A stretch of DNA of 64,000 bases from Chimaeribacter californicus (GTDB lineage: Bacteria > Pseudomonadota > Gammaproteobacteria > Enterobacterales > Enterobacteriaceae): positions 310,001 through 374,000 of the forward strand of contig NZ_PJZF01000001.1 in the NCBI RefSeq assembly GCF_002858675.1, written 5' to 3'. Positions 26,386 to 33,856 of this stretch are shown here, in pieces (within the stretch, counting starts at the first letter, position 1; the number at the start of each line of letters is the position of its first letter). A model generated the notes under the pieces. That model made no database searches and was not told the DNA's origin. It worked only from the letters and a program-made list of their open reading frames with translations. A program made the translations under genes and the position numbers.

Positions 26386-27144
26386 TTACCGCGCCAGCCA
26401 GCCGCCGTCAACCGCCAGCGTATAGCCGTTAACATAATCTGCCGCCGCTGAGGCCAGGAACACCACCGGCCCCATCATATCTTCCGGGGCGCCCCAGCGG
26501 CCGGCCGGGATGCGGTCCAGGATCGCTTTGCTGCGGTCTTCATCGTCACGCAACTGCTGGGTATTGTTGGTGGCCATGTAACCCGGCGCGATGGCATTGA
26601 CATTAATCCGGTGCTTTGCCCACTCATTGGCCAGCAGCCGGGTCACGCCCATTACCGCACTTTTGGAGGCGGTATAAGAAGGTACGCGGATGCCGCCCTG
26701 GAAAGAGAGCATGGAGGCGATATTGATGATCTTGCCGCCGTTGCCCTGTTTAATGAACTGATGCGCCACCGCCTGTGACAGGAAAAACAGGGTTTTGATA
26801 TTGACGTTCATCACGTCATCCCAGTCCTGCTCGGTGAAGGACAGGGCATCTTCCCGGCGGATAATGCCGGCGTTATTGACCAGAATATCAATCTTGCCGA
26901 AGGCTGTGACCGCCTGTTCCACCACCGACGGAATCACGTCGGTGCGGCTCAGGTCCGCTTTCACTGCCAGAAAACGCCGTCCCAGCGCCTCTACCGCCTG
27001 CCGGGTGTCAGTGGGTTCCGACATATTCACGCCCACGATGTCGCAGCCCGCCTGGGCCAGGCCAATCGCCATACCCTGGCCCAGGCCGGTATTGCAGCCT
27101 GTGACCATGGCCACCTTATCTTTCAGTTCAAACGCATTCAGCAT
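26386..27144 (-). CDS. kduD: 2-dehydro-3-deoxy-D-gluconate 5-dehydrogenase KduD
   Basis: NAD-dependent short-chain dehydrogenase that reduces 2,5-diketo-3-deoxygluconate to 2-keto-3-deoxygluconate, the next step after KduI in pectin/hyaluronate breakdown. The 252 residues show TGCNTGLGQG (Rossmann glycine motif), NNAGIIRRE, the catalytic Ser in IASMLSFQGG, YTASKSAV (Tyr-x3-Lys) and the closing YTLAVDGGWLAR. It lies 64 bp after kduI on the same strand, one operon ending in a terminator. Two consecutive ATGs are present; either could be used. Confidence 0.97.
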   Translation of the reverse strand: MLNAFELKDKVAMVTGCNTGLGQGMAIGLAQAGCDIVGVNMSEPTDTRQAVEALGRRFLAVKADLSRTDVIPSVVEQAVTAFGKIDILVNNAGIIRREDALSFTEQDWDDVMNVNIKTLFFLSQAVAHQFIKQGNGGKIINIASMLSFQGGIRVPSYTASKSAVMGVTRLLANEWAKHRINVNAIAPGYMATNNTQQLRDDEDRSKAILDRIPAGRWGAPEDMMGPVVFLASAAADYVNGYTLAVDGGWLAR

Positions 27145-27211
27145 CATCTCTCGCTTCTCTTGTCAGCAGCCGGATTGGCGCGGGTTATGCCGTCAGCGGC
27201 AGGTGCGCGGG

Positions 27212-28048
27212 TCAGCGCAGGTCGGCCACAGCCACGTGGTCCATGTCATCGAATACCTGGTTTTCACCAATCATGCCCCAGATAAAGGTATAGCGTTTGG
27301 TGCCGACCCCGGCATGGATTGACCAGCTTGGCGAAATCACCGCCTGCTCGTTGTGTACCAGCAGATGGCGCGTCTCCTGCGGTTCACCCATCATATGGAA
27401 GACGGCGGTGTCCTCATCCATATCGAAATAGAAGTAGACTTCCATACGGCGCTCATGGGTATGGCACGGCATGGTGTTCCACTGGTTGCCGTCCGCCAGT
27501 TTGGTCAGCCCCATGGTGAGCTGGCAGGTCGGCAGCACATCCGGCACGATGAATTTGTTGATGGTGCGGCGGTTGCTGGTGGCGTCGTCGCCCAGCGTCT
27601 GGGGCGAGGCTTCCGCCAGAGTGATTTTGCGGGTCGGGAACGTGGTGTGGGCCGGGGCGCTGTTGTAATAGAACTTAGCCGGGCGCGCGGCGTCCACGCT
27701 GCTGAACACCACTTCCTGTGCCCCTTTGCCGACGTAAAGCGCTTCCTCAGAGCCGATTTCAAAGGTGTCACCATCAACCACGATCAGGCCCGGCCCGCCG
27801 ATGTTGATCACCCCCAGTTCCCGGCGCTCCAGAAAATAGCTGACGCCCAGTTGTTTACCCACTTCCCCGCCAATCGATACGCTGTTCTGCACCGGCTTGA
27901 TGCCGCCGATGATGATGCGGTCGATATGACTGTAGGTCATGGTGTAGGTATCGTCTTCGAAAATCTTCTCAATCAGGAACTCCCGGCGCAGGCCGGCAGT
28001 ATCGAGTTGTTTGGCGTGTTCGCTGTGAATGCTTTGACGGACTTGCAT
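27212..28048 (-). CDS. kduI: 5-keto-4-deoxyuronate isomerase KduI
   Basis: Zinc cupin enzyme that isomerises 5-keto-4-deoxyuronate (DKI) to 2,5-diketo-3-deoxygluconate. The 278 residues equal the E. coli length. Start [17 protein letters not shown] is the family N-terminus, so ATG 28048 is used rather than the longer frame. [19 protein letters not shown] supplies the metal-binding His/Glu cluster, and [17 protein letters not shown] the final His-less strand region typical of the family. It is divergently oriented from kdgF across a region with a KdgR-like box. Confidence 0.97.
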   Translation of the reverse strand: MQVRQSIHSEHAKQLDTAGLRREFLIEKIFEDDTYTMTYSHIDRIIIGGIKPVQNSVSIGGEVGKQLGVSYFLERRELGVINIGGPGLIVVDGDTFEIGSEEALYVGKGAQEVVFSSVDAARPAKFYYNSAPAHTTFPTRKITLAEASPQTLGDDATSNRRTINKFIVPDVLPTCQLTMGLTKLADGNQWNTMPCHTHERRMEVYFYFDMDEDTAVFHMMGEPQETRHLLVHNEQAVISPSWSIHAGVGTKRYTFIWGMIGENQVFDDMDHVAVADLR

Positions 28049-28215
28049 GTCAGTGCCTCTTGAGGGAGTGGCGTAGCGGGCGGAGGCCCGTGGGAGGGAA
28101 TGCACCGGGCAGAGAGGCCGGCCGCGTGGCAGCGACAGCCGGCCTCTCCGGAGTGTGCCCGGTTCATCCTCGTTCTGAAAAAAGCATAGTGCCTGCGGGA
28201 TGTGAATTCAATAAA

Positions 28216-28234
28216 TATGAAATGATGTTTTATT
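28216..28234. promoter_or_regulatory. Candidate KdgR operator between kduI and kdgF
   Basis: TGAAATGATGTTTTA at 28218-28232 matches 13 of 15 core positions of the KdgR consensus (TGAAACRNYGTTTCA, recalled). It lies in the divergent promoter region of kduI and kdgF, two genes expected in the KdgR regulon. Confidence 0.65.
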
Positions 28235-28334
28235 TATTTTTTGAAGGGCGTCATGCTTTTGCTATTTTTGCACTGACGGCGCATCAGTAACCCGTAGTAT
28301 GGGCCGCTACCCCCTTTGGCGACAGGAGCAGAGC

Positions 28335-28667
28335 ATGAAGACGTTCTTTTTCGATCAAGAGACCCCGTGGGACGACCTGGGGCAGGGCATCAAACGCAAA
28401 GTGATGACCTGGAGCGATGAACTGATGATGGTGGCGGTTCATTTTGAAAAAGGGGCCATCGGCACCCCGCATCAGCACGATATCCATGACCAGATTGCCT
28501 ATGTCGCCGCCGGCAGTTTTGAGGTGGAAATTGAGGGGGTAAAACAGGTGCTGAGAACCGGCGATGCCTACCGGGCCGTCAGGCATGAGATGCACGGCGT
28601 GGTGGCGCTGGAAGCGGGCAGTATTCTGATCGATACCTTCTCGCCGAAGCGCGATGACTTTTTATAA
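28335..28667 (+). CDS. kdgF: Pectin degradation cupin protein KdgF
   Basis: KdgF converts 4,5-unsaturated galacturonate (released from pectin or alginate) to the linear 5-keto-4-deoxyuronate used by KduI. A single-domain cupin of 110 residues: VHFEKGAIGTPHQHDIHDQIAY provides the metal-binding His cluster, followed by VAAGSFEVEIEG, GDAYRAVRHEMHGVVAL and the family ending DTFSPKRDDFL. AGGAG lies eight bases before ATG 28335, excluding the longer frame start at 28299. Found in Yersinia, Dickeya and Serratia-like bacteria and absent from E. coli K-12. Confidence 0.93.
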   Translation: MKTFFFDQETPWDDLGQGIKRKVMTWSDELMMVAVHFEKGAIGTPHQHDIHDQIAYVAAGSFEVEIEGVKQVLRTGDAYRAVRHEMHGVVALEAGSILIDTFSPKRDDFL

Positions 28668-28683
28668 CGCCCGACCTGCAGGA

Positions 28684-28707
28684 AGCCGGGCGGCTCATCC
28701 GCCCGGC
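28684..28707. terminator. Hairpin between convergent kdgF and yniC
   Basis: Perfect 9-bp stem GCCGGGCGG/CCGCCCGGC with a CTCAT loop. There is no clear T-run, so it may be a transcript-end stabiliser rather than an intrinsic terminator. Confidence 0.55.
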
Positions 28708-28736
28708 CTGTGGTGAAGTGTGATGTCAGCGTGTTA

Positions 28737-29402
28737 TCAGATAAGGTGCTCAACGCGCAATTGCGCCAGCGAGTCCAGCTTAACCTCTGCCAGCGCCCAG
28801 CGCGCATCCCCGCGGTTCTCCGCGGCCGGTACCACAATCGAGCGCATCCGCGCCGCTTTGGTGGCAATCATGCCGTTAACCGAATCTTCCAGCGTGACGC
28901 AATTCAGGGGATCAACCCCCAGCTGTGCCGCCGCCAGCAGGTAAACCTCCGGGTGAGGTTTGCTGTACGCCAGCGGCTGGGCAGAAACCCGCACCGGGAA
29001 ATACTCTTCCAGCGCAAACATAGCCAGCACCTTATCCAGCATAAACCGGGGTGAGGCGGAGGCCAGGCCGATTTTCAGCCCCTGCCGGCGGCAGAGTTCA
29101 AGGGCATGAGTAACGCCGGGCAGCAGGGGGCGGTGCTGGTCCACCAGCGCAATGGCGCGGGCGATGATCATCCCGGTGACCTCGTCCCGGCTGGGCCCTT
29201 GCCACGGCATCGCCTGATACCACATCTCGACCACCTGATCGATGCGCAGCCCCAGCGTGTCCGGCAAGCTATCACGCTGGGTGAGATCCAGCCCCAGGTC
29301 GCCGAAGATATCCAGCTCAGCCTGGGTCCATAACGGCTCTGAATCAATCAGCAACCCATCCATATCAAAAATTGCCGCGTGTATCGGTCGGACATAGGCC
29401 AT
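28737..29402 (-). CDS. hxpB: HAD phosphatase HxpB (YniC), hexitol/2-deoxyglucose-6-phosphatase
   Basis: A sugar-phosphate phosphatase of the HAD superfamily, 221 residues. Nucleophile motif FDMDGLLIDSE, a helical cap, motif II ASASPR, motif III lysine in AYSKPHPEVYLLAA and the acidic motif IV TLEDSVNG. It matches E. coli YniC in length and start (MAYVRPIHA corresponds to the family N-terminus; GAGGAG precedes ATG 29402). E. coli HxpB dephosphorylates 2-deoxyglucose-6-phosphate and related sugar phosphates. It is divergent from yniB. Confidence 0.93.
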   Translation of the reverse strand: MAYVRPIHAAIFDMDGLLIDSEPLWTQAELDIFGDLGLDLTQRDSLPDTLGLRIDQVVEMWYQAMPWQGPSRDEVTGMIIARAIALVDQHRPLLPGVTHALELCRRQGLKIGLASASPRFMLDKVLAMFALEEYFPVRVSAQPLAYSKPHPEVYLLAAAQLGVDPLNCVTLEDSVNGMIATKAARMRSIVVPAAENRGDARWALAEVKLDSLAQLRVEHLI

Positions 29403-29601
29403 GCGCAGAGGCTCCTCAAAGCAGAGAAAGAAAAAGGCTATCGCCGTCACTCTACCATTGCCCGCTGCAGGCTGAACATGCTTTGTTCACGGCGTAAGCG
29501 CCTGTGATGCCTTGCATTGCTAAATCATGAAAAGTTTGGGCGCTTTTTATAACTGTAGGTACACTTGGCTGACAGGAATGACGTCTTTACAAGGGGAATC
29601 C

Positions 29602-30150
29602 ATGACGTATCAACAGGCTGGGCGCGTTGCCGTGCTCAAACGGGTATTAGGCTGGGTAGTGTTTATTCCGGCCCTGCTGTCGACAGTGATCTCACTGCTG
29701 AATTTTATCTACAGCCAAAGCAAACAGACTCAGGGCATCAATGCAGTGATGCTGGATTTCCTGCACGTCATGATCGATATGGTCCGCTTTAACACCCCTT
29801 TCCTGAACATTTTCTGGCACAACTCGCCGGTGCCGGCACTGGGCCAGGGGCTGAGCGGGGCTAACCTGATGTTCGCGGTGATTTATATTCTGATCTTCGT
29901 GGGGCTGGCGTTACAGGCTTCCGGCGCACGCATGTCGCGACAAGTCCGCCATGTCCGCGAAGGGGTGGAAGACCAGATGATTCTGGAGCAGGCACGCGGC
30001 AGTGAGGGGCGGTCACGGGCGCAGGTAGAAGAGCGGATTGTCCTGCCGCGCCACACGATCTTTTTGCAGGTGTTCTCGCTCTATATTCTGCCGGTGGTGA
30101 TTGCGGTGATCGCCTGGCTGGTGCTGAAGCTGCTGGGGCTGATTGCCTGA
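29602..30150 (+). CDS. yniB: Inner-membrane protein YniB
   Basis: A 182-residue membrane protein of unknown function, clearly the ortholog of E. coli YniB. It starts MTYQQAGRVAVLKRVLGWV, has four hydrophobic segments (about 12-35, 92-110 and two near the C-terminus at 150-180) and the conserved cytosolic HVREGVEDQMILEQARG loop. The open frame reaches back to 29527, but the ATG at 29602 follows AGGGGAATCC and matches the family start. It lies between hxpB and yniA as in E. coli. Confidence 0.92.
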   Translation: MTYQQAGRVAVLKRVLGWVVFIPALLSTVISLLNFIYSQSKQTQGINAVMLDFLHVMIDMVRFNTPFLNIFWHNSPVPALGQGLSGANLMFAVIYILIFVGLALQASGARMSRQVRHVREGVEDQMILEQARGSEGRSRAQVEERIVLPRHTIFLQVFSLYILPVVIAVIAWLVLKLLGLIA

Positions 30151-30170
30151 GGCGCTGCGCCCACCTGAAG

Positions 30171-30195
30171 AAACCCGGTGCTGCCGGGTTTTTTT
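30171..30195. terminator. Bidirectional terminator between yniB and yniA
   Basis: Stem AAACCCGG/CCGGGTTT with a five-base loop and T-run; it serves both convergent genes. Confidence 0.9.
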
Positions 30196-30201
30196 ATGCG
30201 C

Positions 30202-31071
30202 TCAGAACGGTTCCGGGTGCAACAGCTGGTCTACGGCACGCTGGGCAGCGACAAGGTGCTGGCCACCGAACAGGTTGCTGCGGTTAAGCAGGAAGTAGAG
30301 TTGATAAAGCGGCTGGCGGGCAGGGAAGTCCTCCGGCAGCGGCCAGACGCTCTCATAGCCGTCATACAGCTGGGCCGGCAGGTCGGGGTAGCGCGGCAGC
30401 ATCGCCAGGTCACACTCCCGGTCACCCCAGTAGCAGGCCGGGTCAAACAGTACCGGGCCATCCGGGCCGAGCGCGCAGTTCCCGGGCCACAGGTCACCAT
30501 GCAACAGCGAGGGCTGAGGCTGGTGGTTATGCAACTGCTGTTTTACCAGGTCAATAATCTCTTCCATGTTGCCGAACACCATGCCTTTTTCAGCCGCCAG
30601 CTGTAATTGCCAGCCAATGCGCTGCTCGGCGAAAAAAGTGCTCCAGCGCCTTTGCCAGCTGTTGGGCTGCGGCAGCGTGGCCAGATCGTTATCAAAATCC
30701 AGGCCAAACTGCAGTTGTTCACTCCACTGATGTAAGGCCGCCAGCTGCTGCCCAAGGCGGTAAGCCGCGGGCCCATCCAGCGGGCGCAGGGGGATATATT
30801 CCAGCAACAGGAAACTGTCATCCCGGTCACTGCCCACACCGTACACCTGCGGTACCTGCACCGTTTTACTGCGGGCCAGCAGGTCAAGCTGATCCGCTTC
30901 TGCCGTAAACATCGGCAGCAGCTCGCGGCGGTCGGCTTTGACAAACACGTCATGCTCGCCATAACTCACACGCCAGGCCGGATGGATTTCACCCCCGGGC
31001 AACTCCACACGCTCACGTATCTCTGCGACACCAAGGTGATCATTCAACAGACGACTAATGGCTTGCCACAT
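30202..31071 (-). CDS. yniA: Fructosamine/ketosamine-3-kinase family protein YniA
   Basis: A 289-residue kinase that phosphorylates sugar amines (ketosamines) on the 3-hydroxyl so that Amadori adducts fall apart: protein deglycation repair. It has an aminoglycoside-phosphotransferase-like fold: catalytic loop LLHGDLWPGNCAL and metal-binding DPACYWGDRECDLAM, with an N-terminal GGEIHPAWRV nucleotide-binding region. Same length and neighbours as E. coli YniA. Confidence 0.93.
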   Translation of the reverse strand: MWQAISRLLNDHLGVAEIRERVELPGGEIHPAWRVSYGEHDVFVKADRRELLPMFTAEADQLDLLARSKTVQVPQVYGVGSDRDDSFLLLEYIPLRPLDGPAAYRLGQQLAALHQWSEQLQFGLDFDNDLATLPQPNSWQRRWSTFFAEQRIGWQLQLAAEKGMVFGNMEEIIDLVKQQLHNHQPQPSLLHGDLWPGNCALGPDGPVLFDPACYWGDRECDLAMLPRYPDLPAQLYDGYESVWPLPEDFPARQPLYQLYFLLNRSNLFGGQHLVAAQRAVDQLLHPEPF

Positions 31072-31252
31072 GGTAATACCCTCCGTCCGGCCGGTGATTC
31101 ATCAGGGCGTTAAAGGCACTGATAAAAAACGATCTGGCGCACAGGCAGGCCCGATAGGGCGCTGCCGGGGCAGTTTGCCCTACGAAGTATATACGCGATT
31201 GATAGTACGCCTGAAAAAAGCGCAAAAATTGTGCAATCCGGCGCGTGGCCGA

Positions 31253-31567
31253 TCACGCTTTTGGCGGTAATTTTACCTGTTCAATCTGTTGCAGGTACTC
31301 TTCCAGCGAAATCAGGCTTACGTCCGGCGTCTGGCCCAGCGCGGTTTCACCAAGCCGGGTCGCCAGTTCGGTGACATCCTCTTTGCTGTGCAGGCCGCTG
31401 ATGCCATAGCTGTTGGTGCCCAGTTCATGCAGTACGCCATCCTCGCTGGTTAACGAGGTTGTAAACCCCGCCAGCGTCAGCTGATTGGTGAGTTTCGCCA
31501 GGTCGGCCAGCCCTTGCTCCTGATAGCGAAAGGTGACGACATAGGGTTTGGGGTGTGACAACGCCAT
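31253..31567 (-). CDS. ydiZ: GhoS-family small protein YdiZ
   Basis: A 104-residue protein with the layout of the GhoS/YdiZ (former DUF2622) family: YVVTFRYQEQG, a beta-alpha-beta ferredoxin-like fold with GFTTSLTSEDG, HELGTNSYGISG and the final VSLISLEEYLQQ. GhoS is a Cas2-like endoribonuclease that cuts the mRNA of toxin GhoT; whether YdiZ cuts RNA is not known. No small membrane toxin gene resembling ghoT is visible nearby, so this is an orphan. It lies next to yniA as in E. coli. Confidence 0.8.
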   Translation of the reverse strand: MALSHPKPYVVTFRYQEQGLADLAKLTNQLTLAGFTTSLTSEDGVLHELGTNSYGISGLHSKEDVTELATRLGETALGQTPDVSLISLEEYLQQIEQVKLPPKA

Positions 31568-31687
31568 AATTCACCTCATTATTTATTGGGATATGCTTCA
31601 GAATAGTTCAAGAATCCTATTCAGGTAGTGCGCCGGAGCCGGTATCCTGACGCCGGTGACTATGTGCAACACAGCGGGAAACAGGGA

Positions 31688-32320
31688 ATGAGCATAAACC
31701 GAAAACTGAGCTATTTGCTGGTGGCGCTGCTGCTGGCAGGGTGCGCCGGTCAGAAAAAAGAGCATCAGGCCAGTGGCAAGGTCTTTAGCGGTACCAATAT
31801 GAATGCGCTGGCCTATAACCAGACGATCCACCAGGCTGCGCGGCGCTACGGGGTGGATGAAACATTGGTCAAAGCCATTATTCAGGTGGAATCCGGCTTT
31901 AACCCGGACGTGGTCAGCCACTCCAATGCGGTTGGGCTGATGCAACTCAAAGCCTCAACCGCCGGGCGTGATGCCTACCAGCTTCAGGGGCGGCGCGGGC
32001 AACCCAGCAGCCGCGAACTGAAAGATCCTGAGACCAACATTGAGCTGGGCACGGCTTATCTCAGTATGCTCCAGCGCCAGCTGGCCGGGATTGATGACCC
32101 GCTGACGCTGCGTTATGCCGTCACGGTGGCCTATGTCAACGGGGCCGGCGCGCTGTTACGCACCTTCTCGCCGGATCGCAAACAAGCGGTTCGCGCCATC
32201 AACCGGCTCTCGCCTACGGCGTTTTATGCGCATATTCAGGCGAACCACCCGGCGCCACAGGCACCCCGGTATCTCTGGAAGGTCAATACCGCCTATCAGT
32301 CTTTGTTGCCAGAGGCGTGA
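31688..32320 (+). CDS. emtA: Membrane-bound endo-type lytic transglycosylase EmtA (MltE)
   Basis: Outer-membrane lipoprotein that cleaves glycan strands of peptidoglycan internally, releasing 1,6-anhydro muropeptides. The lipobox is LLAGC. The mature part has the goose-lysozyme/SLT catalytic glutamate in KAIIQVESGFNP, then VGLMQLKASTAGRDAY and AYVNGAGALLRTFSPDRKQA, and ends in NHPAPQAPRYLWKV, very close to E. coli EmtA. Length is 210 against about 203. ATG 31688 yields a proper lipoprotein signal. Confidence 0.93.
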   Translation: MSINRKLSYLLVALLLAGCAGQKKEHQASGKVFSGTNMNALAYNQTIHQAARRYGVDETLVKAIIQVESGFNPDVVSHSNAVGLMQLKASTAGRDAYQLQGRRGQPSSRELKDPETNIELGTAYLSMLQRQLAGIDDPLTLRYAVTVAYVNGAGALLRTFSPDRKQAVRAINRLSPTAFYAHIQANHPAPQAPRYLWKVNTAYQSLLPEA

Positions 32321-32377
32321 TGACCGGGCGCGAAGTCAGCGGGGGGCATGAAAAGGAAAACGGGCAGAGTGCATGAT

Positions 32378-32402
32378 TGATAATGTAATCAATTCTCATT
32401 AC
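32378..32402. promoter_or_regulatory. Fur box upstream of the siderophore-binding protein gene
   Basis: TGATAATGTAATCAATTCTCATTAC contains overlapping hexamers of the Fur type (GATAAT and inverted forms, with AATGAGAATTGATTA on the opposite strand). It ends 33 bp before the start codon chosen for the gene, so iron repression is expected. Confidence 0.75.
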
Positions 32403-32434
32403 TATCCATGCACACTTTTTTACAGGAGTTCTCC

Positions 32435-33565
32435 GTGCCGCGTTCCCTTTCTCTGCTGGCTGCCGCTGTAGCCTTTTGCTGTGCCGCCCCCGTTATGGCC
32501 ACCACTTACCCACTGACTGTTACCGACACCGCCGGCCAGACGGTCACTCTCAAGCAGGAGCCGAAACGCATCATCGTGCAGGATGGCCGTGACATCCTGG
32601 CGCTGGCACTGCTTGACCGGCAAGACCCGTTTGCCCGCGTGGTGGCCTGGAATAACCTGCTGAAAAAGAGTGATGGCGCGACCTGGCAACTGCTTGACCA
32701 GAAATGGCCCGCCGCGAAAAAAATTCTGGATATGGGCTTCAGTGATAAAGGGGAAGTCAATCTTGAAAGCGTGATCGCCGAGCGCCCGGATCTGATGGTG
32801 GCGCAGCTGCGTGCCAAACCTTCGCTGACTGAAACCGGCGTTCTGGAAAAAATGAAGGCGCTGAATGTGCCGGTGCTGTTCATTGACACCATGCTGAAAC
32901 CAGTGGAAGACACCCCGAAAAGCGTGACCCTGTTGGGCGAGGTGCTTAACCGTGAGCAGGAAGCGAAAGCCTATACCGACTTTTATCAGCAGCACTATCA
33001 GGCGCTGCTGGATAAGGTGAAAAGCGTGGAGCCTAAGCCGCTGGTCTTTATCGAAGCCAAGGCGGGGTTGGGTGGGCTGGACGCCTGTTGCTTTACCCAC
33101 GCCCATGTAGGGTGGGGGGCGCTGGTGGAAGCCGTAGGGGCACGGAACATCGGCTCCTCCTTGCTGCCGGGTGCCACCGGCGATATTTCCCTGGAAAAAG
33201 TCATCAGCCTGAAACCAGATGTTTACATCGTGTCCGGCTCCCAATGGGCCAGCAAAAATAATGCGGCGGTACCCTTCGGTTACAACGTCACGCAAACCCA
33301 GGTCAATGCGGCCTTTACGAAAATGAAGAGCCGGCCAGGCTTCAGTGAGGTCTCGGCGATCCGCAACCAGCGGTTCTACGGCATCTATCACAACTTCTAC
33401 AACCACCCGTACAACATCGTTGGGCTGGAATATCTGGCGAAGTTTATTTATCCGCAGCAGTTCCCGGATCTCCATCCAGACCAGACCTGGAATGACATTT
33501 TAAGCCGTTTCACGGCTATTCCGGCAGGCACCGGGGTACTCGCCTCGCCGGCCCCCGCCAACTGA
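32435..33565 (+). CDS. Iron-siderophore ABC transporter periplasmic binding protein
   Basis: A class III (FecB/FhuD-type) substrate-binding protein of about 376 residues. A signal peptide ends APVMA, then TDTAGQTVTLKQEPKRIIVQ opens the N-lobe and GDISLEKVISLKPDVYIVSG belongs to the C-lobe. A Cys pair (DACCFTHAHVGWG) may bind the ligand or form a disulfide. GTG 32435 is preferred to ATG 32408 because AGGAG sits just before it and the signal peptide then starts cleanly with MPRSLSLL. No permease, ATPase or receptor gene adjoins it, so it must use a transporter encoded elsewhere. The ligand is unknown; iron regulation via the upstream Fur box supports a siderophore or haem-like ligand. Confidence 0.88.
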   Translation: MPRSLSLLAAAVAFCCAAPVMATTYPLTVTDTAGQTVTLKQEPKRIIVQDGRDILALALLDRQDPFARVVAWNNLLKKSDGATWQLLDQKWPAAKKILDMGFSDKGEVNLESVIAERPDLMVAQLRAKPSLTETGVLEKMKALNVPVLFIDTMLKPVEDTPKSVTLLGEVLNREQEAKAYTDFYQQHYQALLDKVKSVEPKPLVFIEAKAGLGGLDACCFTHAHVGWGALVEAVGARNIGSSLLPGATGDISLEKVISLKPDVYIVSGSQWASKNNAAVPFGYNVTQTQVNAAFTKMKSRPGFSEVSAIRNQRFYGIYHNFYNHPYNIVGLEYLAKFIYPQQFPDLHPDQTWNDILSRFTAIPAGTGVLASPAPAN

Positions 33566-33572
33566 TTACCCT

Positions 33573-33599
33573 GATGCCCCGGTAATCCGCCGGGGCATC
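33573..33599 (+). terminator. Hairpin after the siderophore-binding protein gene
   Basis: Perfect 10-bp stem GATGCCCCGG/CCGGGGCATC with a seven-base loop, eight bp past the stop. The following T-run is weak. Confidence 0.6.
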
Positions 33600-33669
33600 G
33601 GGTATTCCCCTTTCCCTGCCTTCCTCTGCCTGAACGCGATCAGAGAATTCCCAAGAAAGAGGTTGGAAT

Positions 33670-33728
33670 CACTAAATTAATTAGTGTTACTATCCGCAGG
33701 CTGCCGGCGGCTCAGCCCGCCGCCAGCC
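33670..33728. promoter_or_regulatory. Two inverted repeats upstream of thrS
   Basis: CACTAA-ATTAA-TTAGTG at 33670-33686 and a 12-bp near-perfect stem (GGCTGCCGGCGG against CCGCCGCCAGCC, one mismatch, six-base loop) at 33699-33728. Both lie in the thrS promoter/leader region; no regulator was assigned. Confidence 0.45.
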
Positions 33729-33810
33729 TTGTTGCCCGTATGGATGGAAATGTAACAATTGTGGGTTAGATTTTTGTCCATGCGTTGAAAATACACTCAA
33801 ATTTATTACT

Positions 33811-33850
33811 GCATGTGAACTGTCGTGTGGTTCACCACTGTAGATAAGGA
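33811..33850 (+). promoter_or_regulatory. thrS translational operator (tRNA-Thr anticodon mimic)
   Basis: Hairpin GTGAAC/GTTCAC at 33815-33835 with loop TGTCGTGTG, which contains CGT, the tRNA-Thr anticodon. It lies 21 bp before the thrS ATG. In E. coli ThrS binds such an anticodon-like stem-loop in its own mRNA and blocks ribosome access. The position and CGT loop match domain 2 of that operator. Confidence 0.8.
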
Positions 33851-33856
33851 ATTATC

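Noticed and set aside
31072-31252. Possible GhoT-like toxin next to ydiZ
   Set aside because: No short hydrophobic frame with a ribosome site was found in the gap on either strand.
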